Assembly (NCBI GenBank): GCA_025267735.1
Contig: CM046311.1
Coordinates: 21,481,020 to 21,545,019 of the forward strand
Length of the DNA: 64,000 bases
Reading direction: 5' to 3'
Origin: Mactra quadrangularis
Taxonomy: Eukaryota > Mollusca > Bivalvia > Venerida > Mactridae
Positions 12,989-22,481 of the stretch are shown here, piece after piece. Position 1 is the stretch's first letter, and each line of letters begins with the position of its first letter. The notes under the pieces were generated by a model, which saw only the letters and a program-made list of their open reading frames with translations, made no database searches and was not told the origin of the DNA. The translations under genes were made by a program, and so were the position numbers.

Positions 12989-15900
12989 ATTGACTGATTT
13001 TAGCTCAATTTGGTATACTAATGAATTTTGCCAAGAAATCACCCATTTTCATGTGCCTTCACAATCAAATGATATCATAGGTGGGGTCCAAGAAAGGGAT
13101 GTGCTAGAAAAAAAGCAGGATCACTTGATGCAGCCAAAAGGTGCAATATAGTAATAGCATAGCATAATTTTAAGCTGATAAGTTGGAGCACATTTGGCTT
13201 CATTAGCAAAATTTGCATTGTTCACATTGGCAACTACATTGTATATACACTAAAGTTAAAATATTAAGTCAATCTAATTATTGACACAAAACACGCATAA
13301 AAGTATACATGTACATGTATAATACAATTTAAACATAAATAAATAAAGAAACATATGGGAAAAGGAATGATTAAAAAAGAAGAAAAACAAACAAGGAATA
13401 GGCATCAGATTATTATTAATCATTACATTTTTATTTACAGGTTAAAGAGAGTGGAATATTAGATAAAATATCATCACATGAGAAGAATTTACAAGAAGTA
13501 AGTTATATGTACCATAATGATATATTACCTTATTTTAATAGTATTGTGTTTTCTATTCATTTATTACATTGTATATATGTATTATAAAATTTTAAGCTGA
13601 AATAAGTGAGTTCTTTATTGGTATTTACTTGTGCATGTTGTGGATGTCTAAGTAATATTCATGTAGTACTAAGTTTTTACTAAGTTTTGTTATTTCATTT
13701 TGATAATTTTATTTTTTCTGTACACATACTCTAAATTTGTTTATTTTTGTGCTATTGGGTAATTTCTCATACATTTATGACATTGTGTCTATTATTTTGT
13801 TGCATTTTTCAAAAACGTTGAAAACAAATATACATGTACATTTATTAAAACACGTATATTAGGTTGTTGATAGTTTTATTTAACCATCAATGTTCAAAAT
13901 AGATTGATATAATCATTAACTAAAACTAAAATTACATTTTCTTATATACTTCAGGCCATGTTTGAAATCATCACATCAGAAGTGACTTATATAAAAAGTA
14001 TAAATGTTTTGATAGAAGTATTTGTTAAATCTGATGAACTAGGGTCAGATGTTCCACAGAAAAGTGTTCTTACCAGAGAAAAAAGAAAAGAGATTTTCTC
14101 GAATATAACTATCATCAGAGATGCCAGTGAAAGGTATGTACAGTATCCTTCAAAATGAAAGTCATTGGAAAAAATCCTGGTTTTAAGAAAAACCCATTTT
14201 CATTTACTTATAAAAACGGCATCTGAGCAAATTCTTAAGTCAGTTTATCAACATATGATTCATTGTTTATCAATTTTGTGACAGGTTTTAAACATACTGT
14301 AGTTATACAGAAAAATGTAGTTTTTTACCCAAGTTCAATTAAAGGTCACTTTTCTCCATTACAAAAAGTTCCATTTCATAGATTCATACATAGATGCATA
14401 GCTAAGGCTAAGGCTATGCTCCTTTTAATGGCACCCACATCTTTGAATAAGCATAGTTAATCCATAGGTTGAAATCAAACACCACAATTAACCCAGGTGA
14501 TCTTTTCAACCAATGGAAATGTGTTTAAAGATGTTCGCTAAAATTAGAACTTGGTGAATTTTAATTGGTTGTTCTATGGTTATTAATGCAGTGGGTAAAA
14601 TATCGGTGGAGTATTTACTGAGCTGCGAAGGGAGCATAATACACATATGACGTTTTCATCTCAGAATTGTGCAAGGTTCCTATGTTATTTCCTATGTTTC
14701 TATACATATATTTCAGGTTTCTCTCCGATTTAGAAGCTAGATGGAAGAAGAGTGTCTTATTACCAGATGTATGTGATATTATAACTAAACATGCCACAAA
14801 AAACTTTGATTGTTATATACATTATTGTAGAAATCAAGAATTTCAGGCTAGAAAAGTTAAAGAATTGAAGTAAGTTAATATGTTATCTACCACAAAGCAA
14901 CAATTGACATTTTCTGTCAACTTAAAGGTATGCTGATTAGAGACATTAATACTGGTTGAGTAGAACTATCTTATTTTTTCCAGTAAACGTCTACATGTAT
15001 TCCAAGAATATCATCTATATCACTTTTTCCAAGGCTTTTTTGCCTTTTACAAGGCTTTGTTCTGACTTTTTCCAAGGCTTTTTTGCCTTTTACAAGGCTT
15101 TGTTCTGACTAGCTTACCCCTGTTTCCTCCCTCTTCACAGATGTATGACTTAGTGATTGAACTGGAATAATGAAACAAGTCATGAACAAGTGGCCTATTT
15201 TAATGAAGTTTTATGCTTAAGCACTTACACTTTACTAATGTTTTCTGTGGACAAAAATTATACACAATTTATTGATATCTTTCAGGAAGAATGCCAAGTT
15301 TGCTGAAGCATTAAAGAAATTAGAAAGTCATCCAGATTGTCAGGGTTTACCTATGATCTCATTTCTTACATTACCAATGCAGAGGATTACTAGATTACGT
15401 TTATTAGTTGATGCTATATGTCATAGATTAGATAAAAAAGAAGAAAAAAGAGATGAACTTGATGAAAAAAGACAAAAGTCAGCAATAAATGCTCTACATA
15501 CTGTTGGCAGGGTATGTTTTAAATTATATTCGCTGACCTGGCTAGGTCAGTCGGTAGCAAGCAAGTCTACTGATTGAGGAGTCATGGTTTTTTTTCCCAG
15601 GCGGGGCATTCTTTCATGGAGTTTGATCATCAAATAATTTCTATGGCCATTATGCCCCTAGTTTCTAGTAAGCAGCTAAAACAATCTATTCTTTCCAGGA
15701 AAGGCAAGTAGATTGTCTGCTTGCAGTGATATGAAATATACAATGTGTTAAAATTGCTAAAATCAGCCAAATAAAAGATAAATAGTAAAAATTATATTCT
15801 AACTTTTCTTCATTCCTATAATAGAAGTCATAGCCATGGATGAGTTTAAGGACATTTCACCTTTCCATCCTTAACAAGTTATTATTTCCTATCATTAACA

Positions 15901-18900
15901 TCTATAAATGGACTCAAAGCTATGACTCTCTAACTGGAAGAGATTTAATATAGGCACCTTTTTTCTTCTCAAAGTAAGCATTTGGGACCTAAAAATTGTC
16001 AAAAATAACATGAGTTTGTACCAACAAAGGTGATCTTTAGAATACTGTAATATATAACTTTATAAATTGTAATTCAGGTATTAAAAAGATGTGATGACGA
16101 AGCTAGAAAAATACAACAAACAGAAGAATTATGTCATCTAGAAGAAATTATAGAGTTTCCAAACAAAGTACGATTTTATACAATCTAATTATTATTAATG
16201 ATATTAAGTTATATCATATGTTTGATTTTTGTGGCTCTGGCGTCACAACATCTGTTTATACTTATTTATTTTATCTCGATTATGAAACAAGTTCTTACAA
16301 GTTAGATTAATCACTTTTGAGTCCACTTCCTGGACCCCAAGTACTGAGCTAGTAGGATAAAGTTTCTTGCTCAAGGAAACAATGGGTATGTATTGGATGG
16401 AATTTGATCAAACAAAGCCAGGGCTGGCTATCCAATGGTTACTAGTCTAAAGTTGTGACCACTCGGCCATGCCCCCCCCCTCACAACTTTCTGTGTCTTC
16501 TCAGTATAATATCATTACAATGTATGGAAAGTGTACATATGTAATTATGTTTGTTAATATTCAAAAAAATGTTCATCTTACATAAGTTTGTACTCTTAAT
16601 TAAGTTTTAATTGTTTGTTTTATTCTGGAATTCATCAATTCCTTTGGAACACACCTTTGGAACCATGATCACAATAACTTATTATTTACATACATGTATT
16701 CAGCTTTATTATGGTGTTAAAATATGCATGAATAATATAAACAAAATAAGATTCATTCTCTAAAACTAAGCAGTTGTTTTATTTCAATCTATCATATTAG
16801 TCTCACTGTGCTTTTCTCTTTGACAGGAAATCCGGATTCCATTAATTTCATCTAACAGATTTCTTGTGAAACAAGGTGATGTTATCAAAATTAGTAATGA
16901 AACTAGTACTCCATTAAATATTGGTGGTAAAACTAAAACATCTAAAAGAACCATTTATCTTTTCAATGATATACTACTCATTGCTAAAAAGAAAGGGTAA
17001 GTGTCATGGTAGTAATCTGTTATATTATGGGGAGAAGGACTTGTTAGAGGCAGGATAGCTTAGTCAGGAGAGCACTTGCCTTGTAAGCCTGGGGTCCTGA
17101 ATACAAGTCCCGGTGAGGCTGCATATTTTTTCACCCTTTGATGGATGGACATGAGTGGACTCTGTGGTTTCCTCTATCTAAGTAAAACAGTTATTTTCTG
17201 ATCTTCACCACAACTGTCAGACATTTAAATTAATTATCAGTAGGATCAGTCAGAGTTTTTATGTTTGATGCTTTTTATTAGCTTAATTTACATTTTTCAT
17301 TAGTGTTTAAATGGAACTTCAAAACAAAAAATCTAAGTTAATGAAACTTCTGAAGTTCAGAACTATAACTTGTCCATATTTTTTTAATTTTAACTACATT
17401 GTTAATTACATCTTTAATATCAGATAAATAGAATCAACTGCAATTGATTAAGTCATTTGCCAAACATACATTTGGAAGGCAAAACCTACTGACTCTATAT
17501 TTTAATACAGTGTAACCTCTGCAGAGCGACTTTCGGCGGAGTTTGAAAAAATTGCCGCTCTGCAGAGGTGTCGCTCTGCAGAGGTAGACTTTTTCTACCG
17601 ATCACGAAAACGGCATTTTTCGGTCCGGAAAACTGGCCTTTATCCGTTCCGTAATGTAAATACAGTTTTTAGCGAGCGCTGATCGACAAAGTAAAGAAGT
17701 TTTAATAAGATTACGAAGTTTTTTAAATAAATAATTATAACGGTTGACAATTCCTAGCATGAAAGTTAGTTTTATGCTAAAGAAAGCAATACACTAGAAA
17801 AATCGATTCTGTTACTGTCAAATGTTTTTATACTTGTCTAATGGCGAATACTATTTAGCATGAATTATCGTCGTCTTTTCGGGAGTAAATATCTGATATT
17901 ATCTTAAACCTCAAATAATCTTAAAACAGAATTCATTTCATCGAAGCTTTTAATAAAAAGAACAATAACAAATAAGTTTCATTTATTATCGTCAACTAGC
18001 TAGACGTATGTGCATCTGATACTTGATGACGTCAGCCTACTAAACAAAGCGCTCCTCATCTAAGGTCCGTTCGTTGGTGTCATGGAAACCATATGTCACT
18101 TGTTTATTAACCCCTGTTAGTCAAATGATTTAGCAACATGACACTTGAGGGTAGTGTTATACGATTAGGGGTATCGCTTATTGTTTATATCATCCGGTTA
18201 TAGATAATTATCGAGTATTGATGTAAACCTTGCTAGACTTAGTGTCGCTGTATAGAGGTAAAGATTAACTTTGGGAATTTATTTGAACGGCCGTTTACCG
18301 CTCTGCAGAGGTGTCGTTCATTAGAGGTAAATCATAGAGTAAAATCGACGGGGGGGATTCTAATATGCCGCTCGTCGGAGGTTGCCGCTCGTTAGAGGTG
18401 CCGTTAGCAGAGGTTATACTGTACATCAATTGTTGTTGTTGGCATTGTTGACACATCATTGGTTTGATATTTTATTAAGAATAATGTTTGAGAAAGTATG
18501 TAAGTTTTATATCATGAATCATATATTAGCTCACCTAGAGCACAAAATGGTAATGGTTCTTCCTCACTGAAACTGTAATGCTTAAAGCTTTCATAATTGG
18601 CTTGTGCCACCACTATAATGGCATGTATGAATTATGTCCCTGGGTTCAAAAGAGCTCCTCCCATCTAGTCACAAGTTTTACAAAAAGTTATGTAAAGAAA
18701 ATGTTAAATTTTTCTTTGAAAATTTAAGGGCCTAAAGCTTTTGTGTTTTTCATGTGACATCACCGTAGTTGTGTGTACATAGTTTATTCAGTATGCGCAT
18801 GGGGTTAAAATAGTCTTTTCTCAAAGAATCAAAGTTTTTATACAACTGAATTTAAAAGTTGTTACAAGATTTTGTATCAGATTCCCTAGTTAGAATCTAG

Positions 18901-21496
18901 TTCTCATATGAGCGGCACTGGGTCCTCAGAAATCTCTTGTTATTATTGAATGTCCTAAAATTGTTTGCTGAACTTTTTTCAGGAGTAAATATGTAGTTAC
19001 AGATCGTTGTGAAAGGAATGTTATATACATAGAATTGATAGAGAGACCAGAGAAATGTGCTAGAATACTGCCAAATGGTGTACCAAATAATTGTAAATTC
19101 TTATTTCTATTGACAATGTTAGAAAATCATGAAGGAAAACAAGTAGAAACTGTTTACTCATGTAAATCGGAGTAAGTTGTATTTCTATACTAATCATAAC
19201 TATAGGTTTGTTTCTGAGTGCTGTTTCATCATCTTTTTGTAAATTATTTGCTTAATTGATAATTAAACCAAATTATATCAGTTGTTGAGAATTTTATTAA
19301 CCATTTTACAAATGTTTTTGAGTCTATTTTTTGTCTTTTGCATAAAGTGCAACTAATCCAGTTTAATTTCGAATGCGAGAAACTTAAGAAGACAAATGAT
19401 ATACAATAAATGGACTGAAGTCAGAAGAATATCAGTGATATCTCAGAGATGTTGAGCTGAAGTAGTTGAATCTTAAATTGGACATTATCTTAAGGCTAAA
19501 GCCACTAAACTAAAAAAGACCCATCTAAATGTTTGTATATTTGTACATTATAGGAGTGATAGAACAAGATGGATTGAAGCTTTAACTTCATCTAAAGATT
19601 CTGGTGGAGAAAAGATTTATGAAAATTGGGGTGAGTTTTGTATATAACTGTGTTACTTTAAAGATGTAATGATGCTTCATGGTACTTTGCCGCTTCCTGA
19701 GACATTGCTATATCTAACTTGCTAGAATTCTGAAATAAACTTCATATCCTTTTGTTATTCATTCAGATTAAACTTCTAAAACTAAGCTGGAAAGTTTGAC
19801 TCCTTAGGTTTTGCCTTATGTAGCTCTTATTTAGTAAAATAAATACAAATTGGTTAGAATATGAAGTCAATAGAAGCTGGTTAAAAGAATGACAATGAAA
19901 ACTGATAACTGTCTAAAATACTAAAATGTTTTTTTTAATATTTCGTTTAAATGTATAGAAGTAATTACAAATTGTCTTTGAGTACCATGTCAAAATATAT
20001 TACTATTTTTAGATTGTCCTCAAGTATAATGTATTAAAATATATTACTATTTTTAGATTGCCCTCAAGTACAGTGTATCAAGAGATATGTAGCACAAGAG
20101 CCTGATGAGCTAACGTTAGAAGAATCTGATGTAGTTAATGTTTTAAAGAAACTAGAAGATGGTTTGTATACTATATTGATATTGGTTTATAAAGCAGGCA
20201 GTCATTTTACTGTAGACAGTTGATGACTAGATCAATCATGATATACTGCAGAGTAAATACAATGAAGGAGTATGATGTCCAAGGAAATCCACATTACCTT
20301 TTTTGTGACATACTTGATAATGAAAATATGTCCTAGCACAATAAATGTATTGCACTTAAAGTATTTATATTTTATGTTATACTGTATTTTTAATCATTTG
20401 TGTGCTATGTGTGTATTATTTTCATTTATTGACTAAACTTAAGCTATCAATGTCAGTCTTTGCCAGGTTTGCCTGCTGACAGACCACAGCAACAGTCCGA
20501 AGTGGATAAAACACTACAAATTGATTAAAAAAACTTTTATGGAAACCGTGAACACTAAATACATCTATTTAAATCCCTCTCTCACCATTTTGTAACAGTT
20601 TCATACATTTACTGGTCGTCCAACTATTCCCTTCTCCTCAGCTGGCTCTGCCACTGTCTCTTCATTATTTTATCATTTATTAGTTCTATGTCTTGCTGCA
20701 ATCAGTCATCTCTATTCTACTGACATATTGATTACATGATAGGAAATGTGACATCATCTAGGTAAACAAGATTTGACTGATCATATACTACTAGGAAATC
20801 TATTTGACTAGTTTACTGATTGCCTTGTCATTCAATCCTCTTGACCTATATTAGGAATATAATATAATGAATATATAATTCAGATATATTAAATGAATTT
20901 GAAGTCTATATTCATCCGAATGTACTTGTGTTGAAAGTTCAAAATTTTACAAATCCTGAAACTCATGATTTCAGTTGCTTTAGCATATAAAATGAATCCT
21001 TCACTCTGGTCAACAAAAAAGCTTACATCCTGCCTAAGACATTAATGGCTATATTGCTAAGTAGGAGCAGTCTAGTGGTAGATATCAAGTGATTCTGGGT
21101 TTGAAGAACCCACTCCACCCAGGTGTAAATGGGTACTGTGGGAGAATTCCCGCCTGAAGGTAATTTCAATGATCAGGGGTTATGGTTAAAGATTGTAAAG
21201 GTGACTGAACATGTATATGGAAGCAGACATTAAACTGCACTTTAAGCATCTGAACTCCAAACGTGTGATTCACACACCTTCAAGTCAGAGTCAAATTGTA
21301 TTTTCAAATTTTTAGCAATATTTCATTTTATTATTGTTTTTCAGGTATGTGTGAAGGTGAAAGACTCAGAGATGGTGAGAAAGGATGGTTCCCTGTTGAT
21401 CATACAGCAGAAATAGAAAATGCTCATGTACGAGCCAGGAACCTTAAGATGCAATATAGATTAGCTAATGCTGCAAATGAAAATAAGAATGCATAA
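2879..21496 (+). CDS. Ephexin-family Rho guanine-nucleotide exchange factor with duplicated N-terminal membrane module
   Basis: The predicted protein has 707 residues. It should load GTP on Rho-family GTPases, a role known for the family (NGEF, ARHGEF5/15/16/19/26) and not tested here. Exons: 2879-2893, 7991-8130, 8941-9022, 10191-10327, 10805-10886, 11641-11770, 12517-12656, 13441-13497, 13955-14133, 14717-14869, 15286-15511, 16078-16167, 16827-16996, 18983-19171, 19554-19630, 20057-20161, 21345-21496. All have GT/AG borders, phases agree, and the total of 2124 nt is exactly 708 codons. Order: four hydrophobic segments (about 20-152), acidic/Ser linker, ephexin signature [19 protein letters not shown] (235-253), DH (about 257-465, with LTLPMQRIT), PH (about 478-620), SH3 (about 627-690) ending GEKGWFP, and a tail with HVRARNLK. 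The start was chosen because CCACAACCATG is a good context and joins in phase. Exon 1 and its join are the least certain part. The DH-PH-SH3 identity is firm. Confidence 0.88.
2918..3121. mobile_element. MITE-like element, GGGGCGGAT family, copy 1
   Basis: It starts GGGGCGGATTCAAC, ends CTGCATCCGTC, and has a C-run just inside the right end. It shares its ends and its G/C-run layout with copies at 5265 and 27458. It sits about 25 bp after the donor of the first RhoGEF exon. Confidence 0.5.
4473..4545. repeat. Short foldback palindrome, ATTCTCGTACCCAGAGG family, copy 1
   Basis: Two 33-bp arms, starting ATTCTCGTACCCAGAGG, flank a loop of about 7 bp. The right arm ends TAACGAGAAT. The same outer sequence recurs at 24671-24748. 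Confidence 0.75.
5265..5638. mobile_element. MITE-like element, GGGGCGGAT family, copy 2
   Basis: Left end GGGGCGGATCCAGGATTTTT and right end GCATGATCCGCCC are inverted relatives. Internal sequence (CATAACCATTAGATCTATGT) matches the copy at 27458. Long runs of C lie near the right end. Confidence 0.6.
5640..7600. other. Intron 1 sequence without recognised features
   Basis: This is AT-rich intron between the first two RhoGEF exons. A (TTGCA)4 run lies near 7418-7436. I see no exon-like segment. Confidence 0.5.
7619..7858 (-). mobile_element. tRNA-type SINE, family II, reverse copy
   Basis: In reverse it matches the SINE at 25629-25889. It shares the complement of CTAGGTTAGGTG, the GGTAGGTGAGTACT block, and a promoter-like box (GGATTCAAACCCGTA). 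Confidence 0.7.
8205..8395 (-). mobile_element. SINE-like repeat, family III, reverse copy
   Basis: It shares AAGTTTCTTGCTCAAGGAAA, CCTGGACCCC and the AATCACTTTT lead with the copy at 16290, and matches the complement of 10548-10735. It lies in intron 2 of the RhoGEF. Confidence 0.65.
9060..9165. repeat. Low-complexity tract with C-run and TTGG repeats
   Basis: A run of C near 9085 is followed by repeated TTGG units between 9130 and 9162. It is intronic. Confidence 0.6.
10392..10500 (+). mobile_element. tRNA-like SINE head
   Basis: TAGCTCAGTTGGTAGAACAT is a good tRNA A-box, followed by an anticodon-arm-like stretch (CTTGCAAGCAGG). The B-box is poor and no acceptor-stem pairing is evident, so this is a degenerate SINE head and not a tRNA gene. 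Confidence 0.5.
10548..10735 (+). mobile_element. tRNA-derived SINE, family III, forward copy
   Basis: A tRNA-like head (GGCCAAGTCGTTATGAC; GGTTTGAATCCCATC) is followed by a body with TTCTTGAGCAAGAAAC and GACCAGGAAGTG, matching the complements of 8205-8395 and 16290-16475. It ends just before RhoGEF exon 5. Confidence 0.65.
11406..11573. mobile_element. MITE, AAGTTCC-ATTAAGACC family, copy 1
   Basis: Terminal inverted repeats AAGTTCCATTATTAAGACC and GGTCTTAATAGCGGAACTT bound about 168 bp. A second copy lies at 24437-24604 with the same ends and internal CATGATTTT-like words. Confidence 0.7.
11975..12490. repeat. Degenerate tandem repeat in intron 6
   Basis: About fifteen decayed units of roughly 28-32 bp follow the pattern AAAATCTGGTTAAAACACAA-TATTTTC. 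They end about 25 bp before RhoGEF exon 7. The units vary in length and sequence, so the array looks old. Confidence 0.7.
12955..12990. repeat. (ATT)n microsatellite
   Basis: About eleven ATT units in intron 7. Confidence 0.9.
15024..15110. repeat. Two-copy 43-bp direct repeat
   Basis: The unit starting TTTTTCCAAGGCTTTTTTGC and ending GGCTTTGTTCTGAC occurs twice back to back with no visible change, so the duplication looks recent. Confidence 0.85.
15529..15690 (+). mobile_element. tRNA-derived SINE, family I, 5' part
   Basis: It starts about 17 bp after the donor of exon 11. GGTCAGTCGGTAGCAAGCAA and GTCTACTGATTGAGGAGTC match the head of the SINE at 28043. The TTTCATGGAGTTTGATCAT body is present and the 3' tail is missing. 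Confidence 0.65.
16290..16475 (-). mobile_element. SINE-like repeat, family III, reverse copy
   Basis: It has AGTCCACTTCCTGGACCCC, AAGTTTCTTGCTCAAGGAAA and a tRNA-like end in reverse (GACCACTCGGCCATG). It matches the 8205 copy closely and is followed by a C-run. Confidence 0.7.
17043..17215 (+). mobile_element. tRNA-like SINE in intron 13
   Basis: TAGCTTAGTCAGGAGAGCAC (A-box), CCTTGTAAGCCTGG (anticodon arm) and GAATACAAGTCCCGG (B-box-like) are in tRNA order. A non-tRNA body with GGATGGACATGAGTGG follows. It is best read as a SINE. Confidence 0.6.
17518..18421. mobile_element. 904-bp TA-flanked element with pogo/Tc1-like ends
   Basis: It begins CAGTGTAACCTCTGC, ends GCAGAGGTTATACTG, and is flanked on both sides by TA, the usual target of Tc1/mariner-pogo elements. 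Near both ends there are repeats of GCTCTGCAGAGGTGTCG. There is no long ORF, so it is non-autonomous. It lies in intron 13 of the RhoGEF. Confidence 0.8.
19985..20080 (+). repeat. Short tandem duplication that includes the exon 16 acceptor
   Basis: A unit of about 44 bp with AAAATATATTACTATTTTTA is repeated. The second end of the array is the real acceptor at 20056 plus the start of exon 16 (GATTGCCCTCAAGTA). The upstream copy has its own TTTTAG and GATTGTCCTCAAGTATAA, which would stop translation. Confidence 0.8.
20162..21060. other. Intron 16, no recognised feature
   Basis: This is AT-rich intron. I see no exon or clear repeat family until the SINE at 21065. Confidence 0.5.
21065..21180 (+). 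mobile_element. tRNA-derived SINE, family IV, forward copy
   Basis: GCAGTCTAGTGGTAGATAT, a degenerate GGGTTTGAAGAACCC box and CACCCAGGTGTAAATGGGTA match the complement of the copy at 38285-38465. Confidence 0.65.
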
Positions 21497-21793
21497 ATTA
21501 ATGATGTCATAGAATTGATGATGTCATAGAATTGGTGATGTCATAAATTAATGACCTCATAAGATTATGACATTAATTGATGATGTCATTAATTGATTGT
21601 GTCATAAATTGTAGAGCTCATGTTTTTATGATGTCATAAATTTGATGAAGTCATTGTTGTTAACGTTTTAGTTGTTATGTAATATGTATACCAATTGATG
21701 TATAGCAACATTTTTATCTTATTTGACCATAAATATACATTCCATTTTGTTTTGTTGTAGTTAATTGAATAATTTTGTTCAGGTAGCAATAAA
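21497..21793 (+). promoter_or_regulatory. RhoGEF 3' UTR with GATGTCAT repeats and polyA signal
   Basis: The stop TAA is at 21494-21496. Bases 21500-21655 hold about eight variants of TGATGTCATA. An AATAAA hexamer at 21788-21793 is the likely cleavage signal. Confidence 0.6.
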
Positions 21794-21946
21794 TTAATAA
21801 GTGTCCAAAATGTTATAAATACAGTCGAATTTATATTGTTTATGTAGAACATAAAATAGGTAGTACATAAAATTGAGCCAGTAAGTTTGGGTTACAAGCA
21901 AGGTTATACATTAATTGAAAAATGTTAATGAATACCCACCTACCGA

Positions 21947-22318
21947 TCTGGATGAAACCCGATCTAAAATTTTCTGCTCGCATACTCGCTAATTTAGATC
22001 TGACCTTTTTCAAAACGAGGGTCACGTTCTGGCGATCTTTTCTCATCATAATATTTACGACGAAATTGTTATGATACTTAACTTGTTTACATCGTCTACA
22101 TCATGCAATTTGAAAGAGCCGTCCAATCGCAGACTGTGAATAATACCGCTGTTAAAATAGAAATTACGAAATCAAAATGACATTAATAGTGTTTCGTCTA
22201 GATGAAAGCTACGCATTGATTAGTCGACATGAAGGTCATCTCGACGTGACCCTCCATTTAGATAGTAGAGATCCTGTACGACAATGCTCTACAGGATATC
22301 TGTTAACGGAGATCGACC
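21947..22318 (+). repeat. Dispersed repeat R1, copy a
   Basis: It has ACCCGATCTAAAATTTTCTG, CTCGCTAATTTAGATCTG, AATTACGAAATCAAAATG and GATGAAAGCTACGCATTGAT. These blocks recur in the same order at 51637-51990 and in reverse at 48638-49016. No clear terminal repeats are visible. Confidence 0.75.
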
Positions 22319-22481
22319 CACCTACCTGGCAGTCAGTGACATGTCCAGCATCAACTCCAGGGTTCTTCTTCTTCCAAATACTGCACAGTATCCCTCTCTG
22401 GGGTATCGTCACACAGGTGATACACGATTCATGGTTCAACATGTATTCCTGGATGGGGCCGGACCTATGAACATTTGTTGA
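22284..22481 (+). pseudogene. GC-richer ORF fragment at the end of repeat R1
   Basis: A 65-residue ORF begins in the last part of repeat R1 and runs into sequence of clearly higher GC than its surroundings, up to a TGA. Residues include DRPTYLAVSDMSSINSRVLL, YPSLGYRHTGDTRF and VQHVFLDGAGPMNIC, which look like real protein more than AT-rich noise. An acceptor-like CTCTACAG lies at its start. I do not recognise the family. It may be a captured exon, a decayed gene end or part of a larger element. Confidence 0.35.

Larger units (their letters stand above)
12517..16167 (+). other. DH (Dbl-homology) domain exons of the RhoGEF
   Basis: Exons 7-12 carry the catalytic DH core. Exon 7 ends with the ephexin-typical ALWSEMPE. 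Exon 8 (57 nt) encodes the [19 protein letters not shown] linker. Exon 9 opens CR1 with [20 protein letters not shown]. Exon 10 gives the W-K-K-S-V-L-L-P-D and Y-I-H-Y-C-R-N-Q region. Exon 11 holds the CR3 helix [16 protein letters not shown], which faces switch regions of the GTPase in known DH structures. The usual proline after the arginine pair is an arginine here (TRLRLL). Exon 12 is the DH-PH connector helix. Confidence 0.9.
16827..21496 (+). other. PH and SH3 domain exons of the RhoGEF
   Basis: Exons 13-15 encode the PH domain, with [17 protein letters not shown] as the beta-strand signature and [12 protein letters not shown] as the C-terminal helix with its conserved tryptophan. Exons 16-17 encode the SH3 domain. 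The usual ALYDY is replaced by [16 protein letters not shown], which is the ephexin form, and the domain ends in [14 protein letters not shown]. At the exon 16/17 join the text reads DGMCEGERL, whereas ephexins normally have DGW at this point. The C-terminal tail [15 protein letters not shown] is strongly ephexin-like. Confidence 0.88.
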
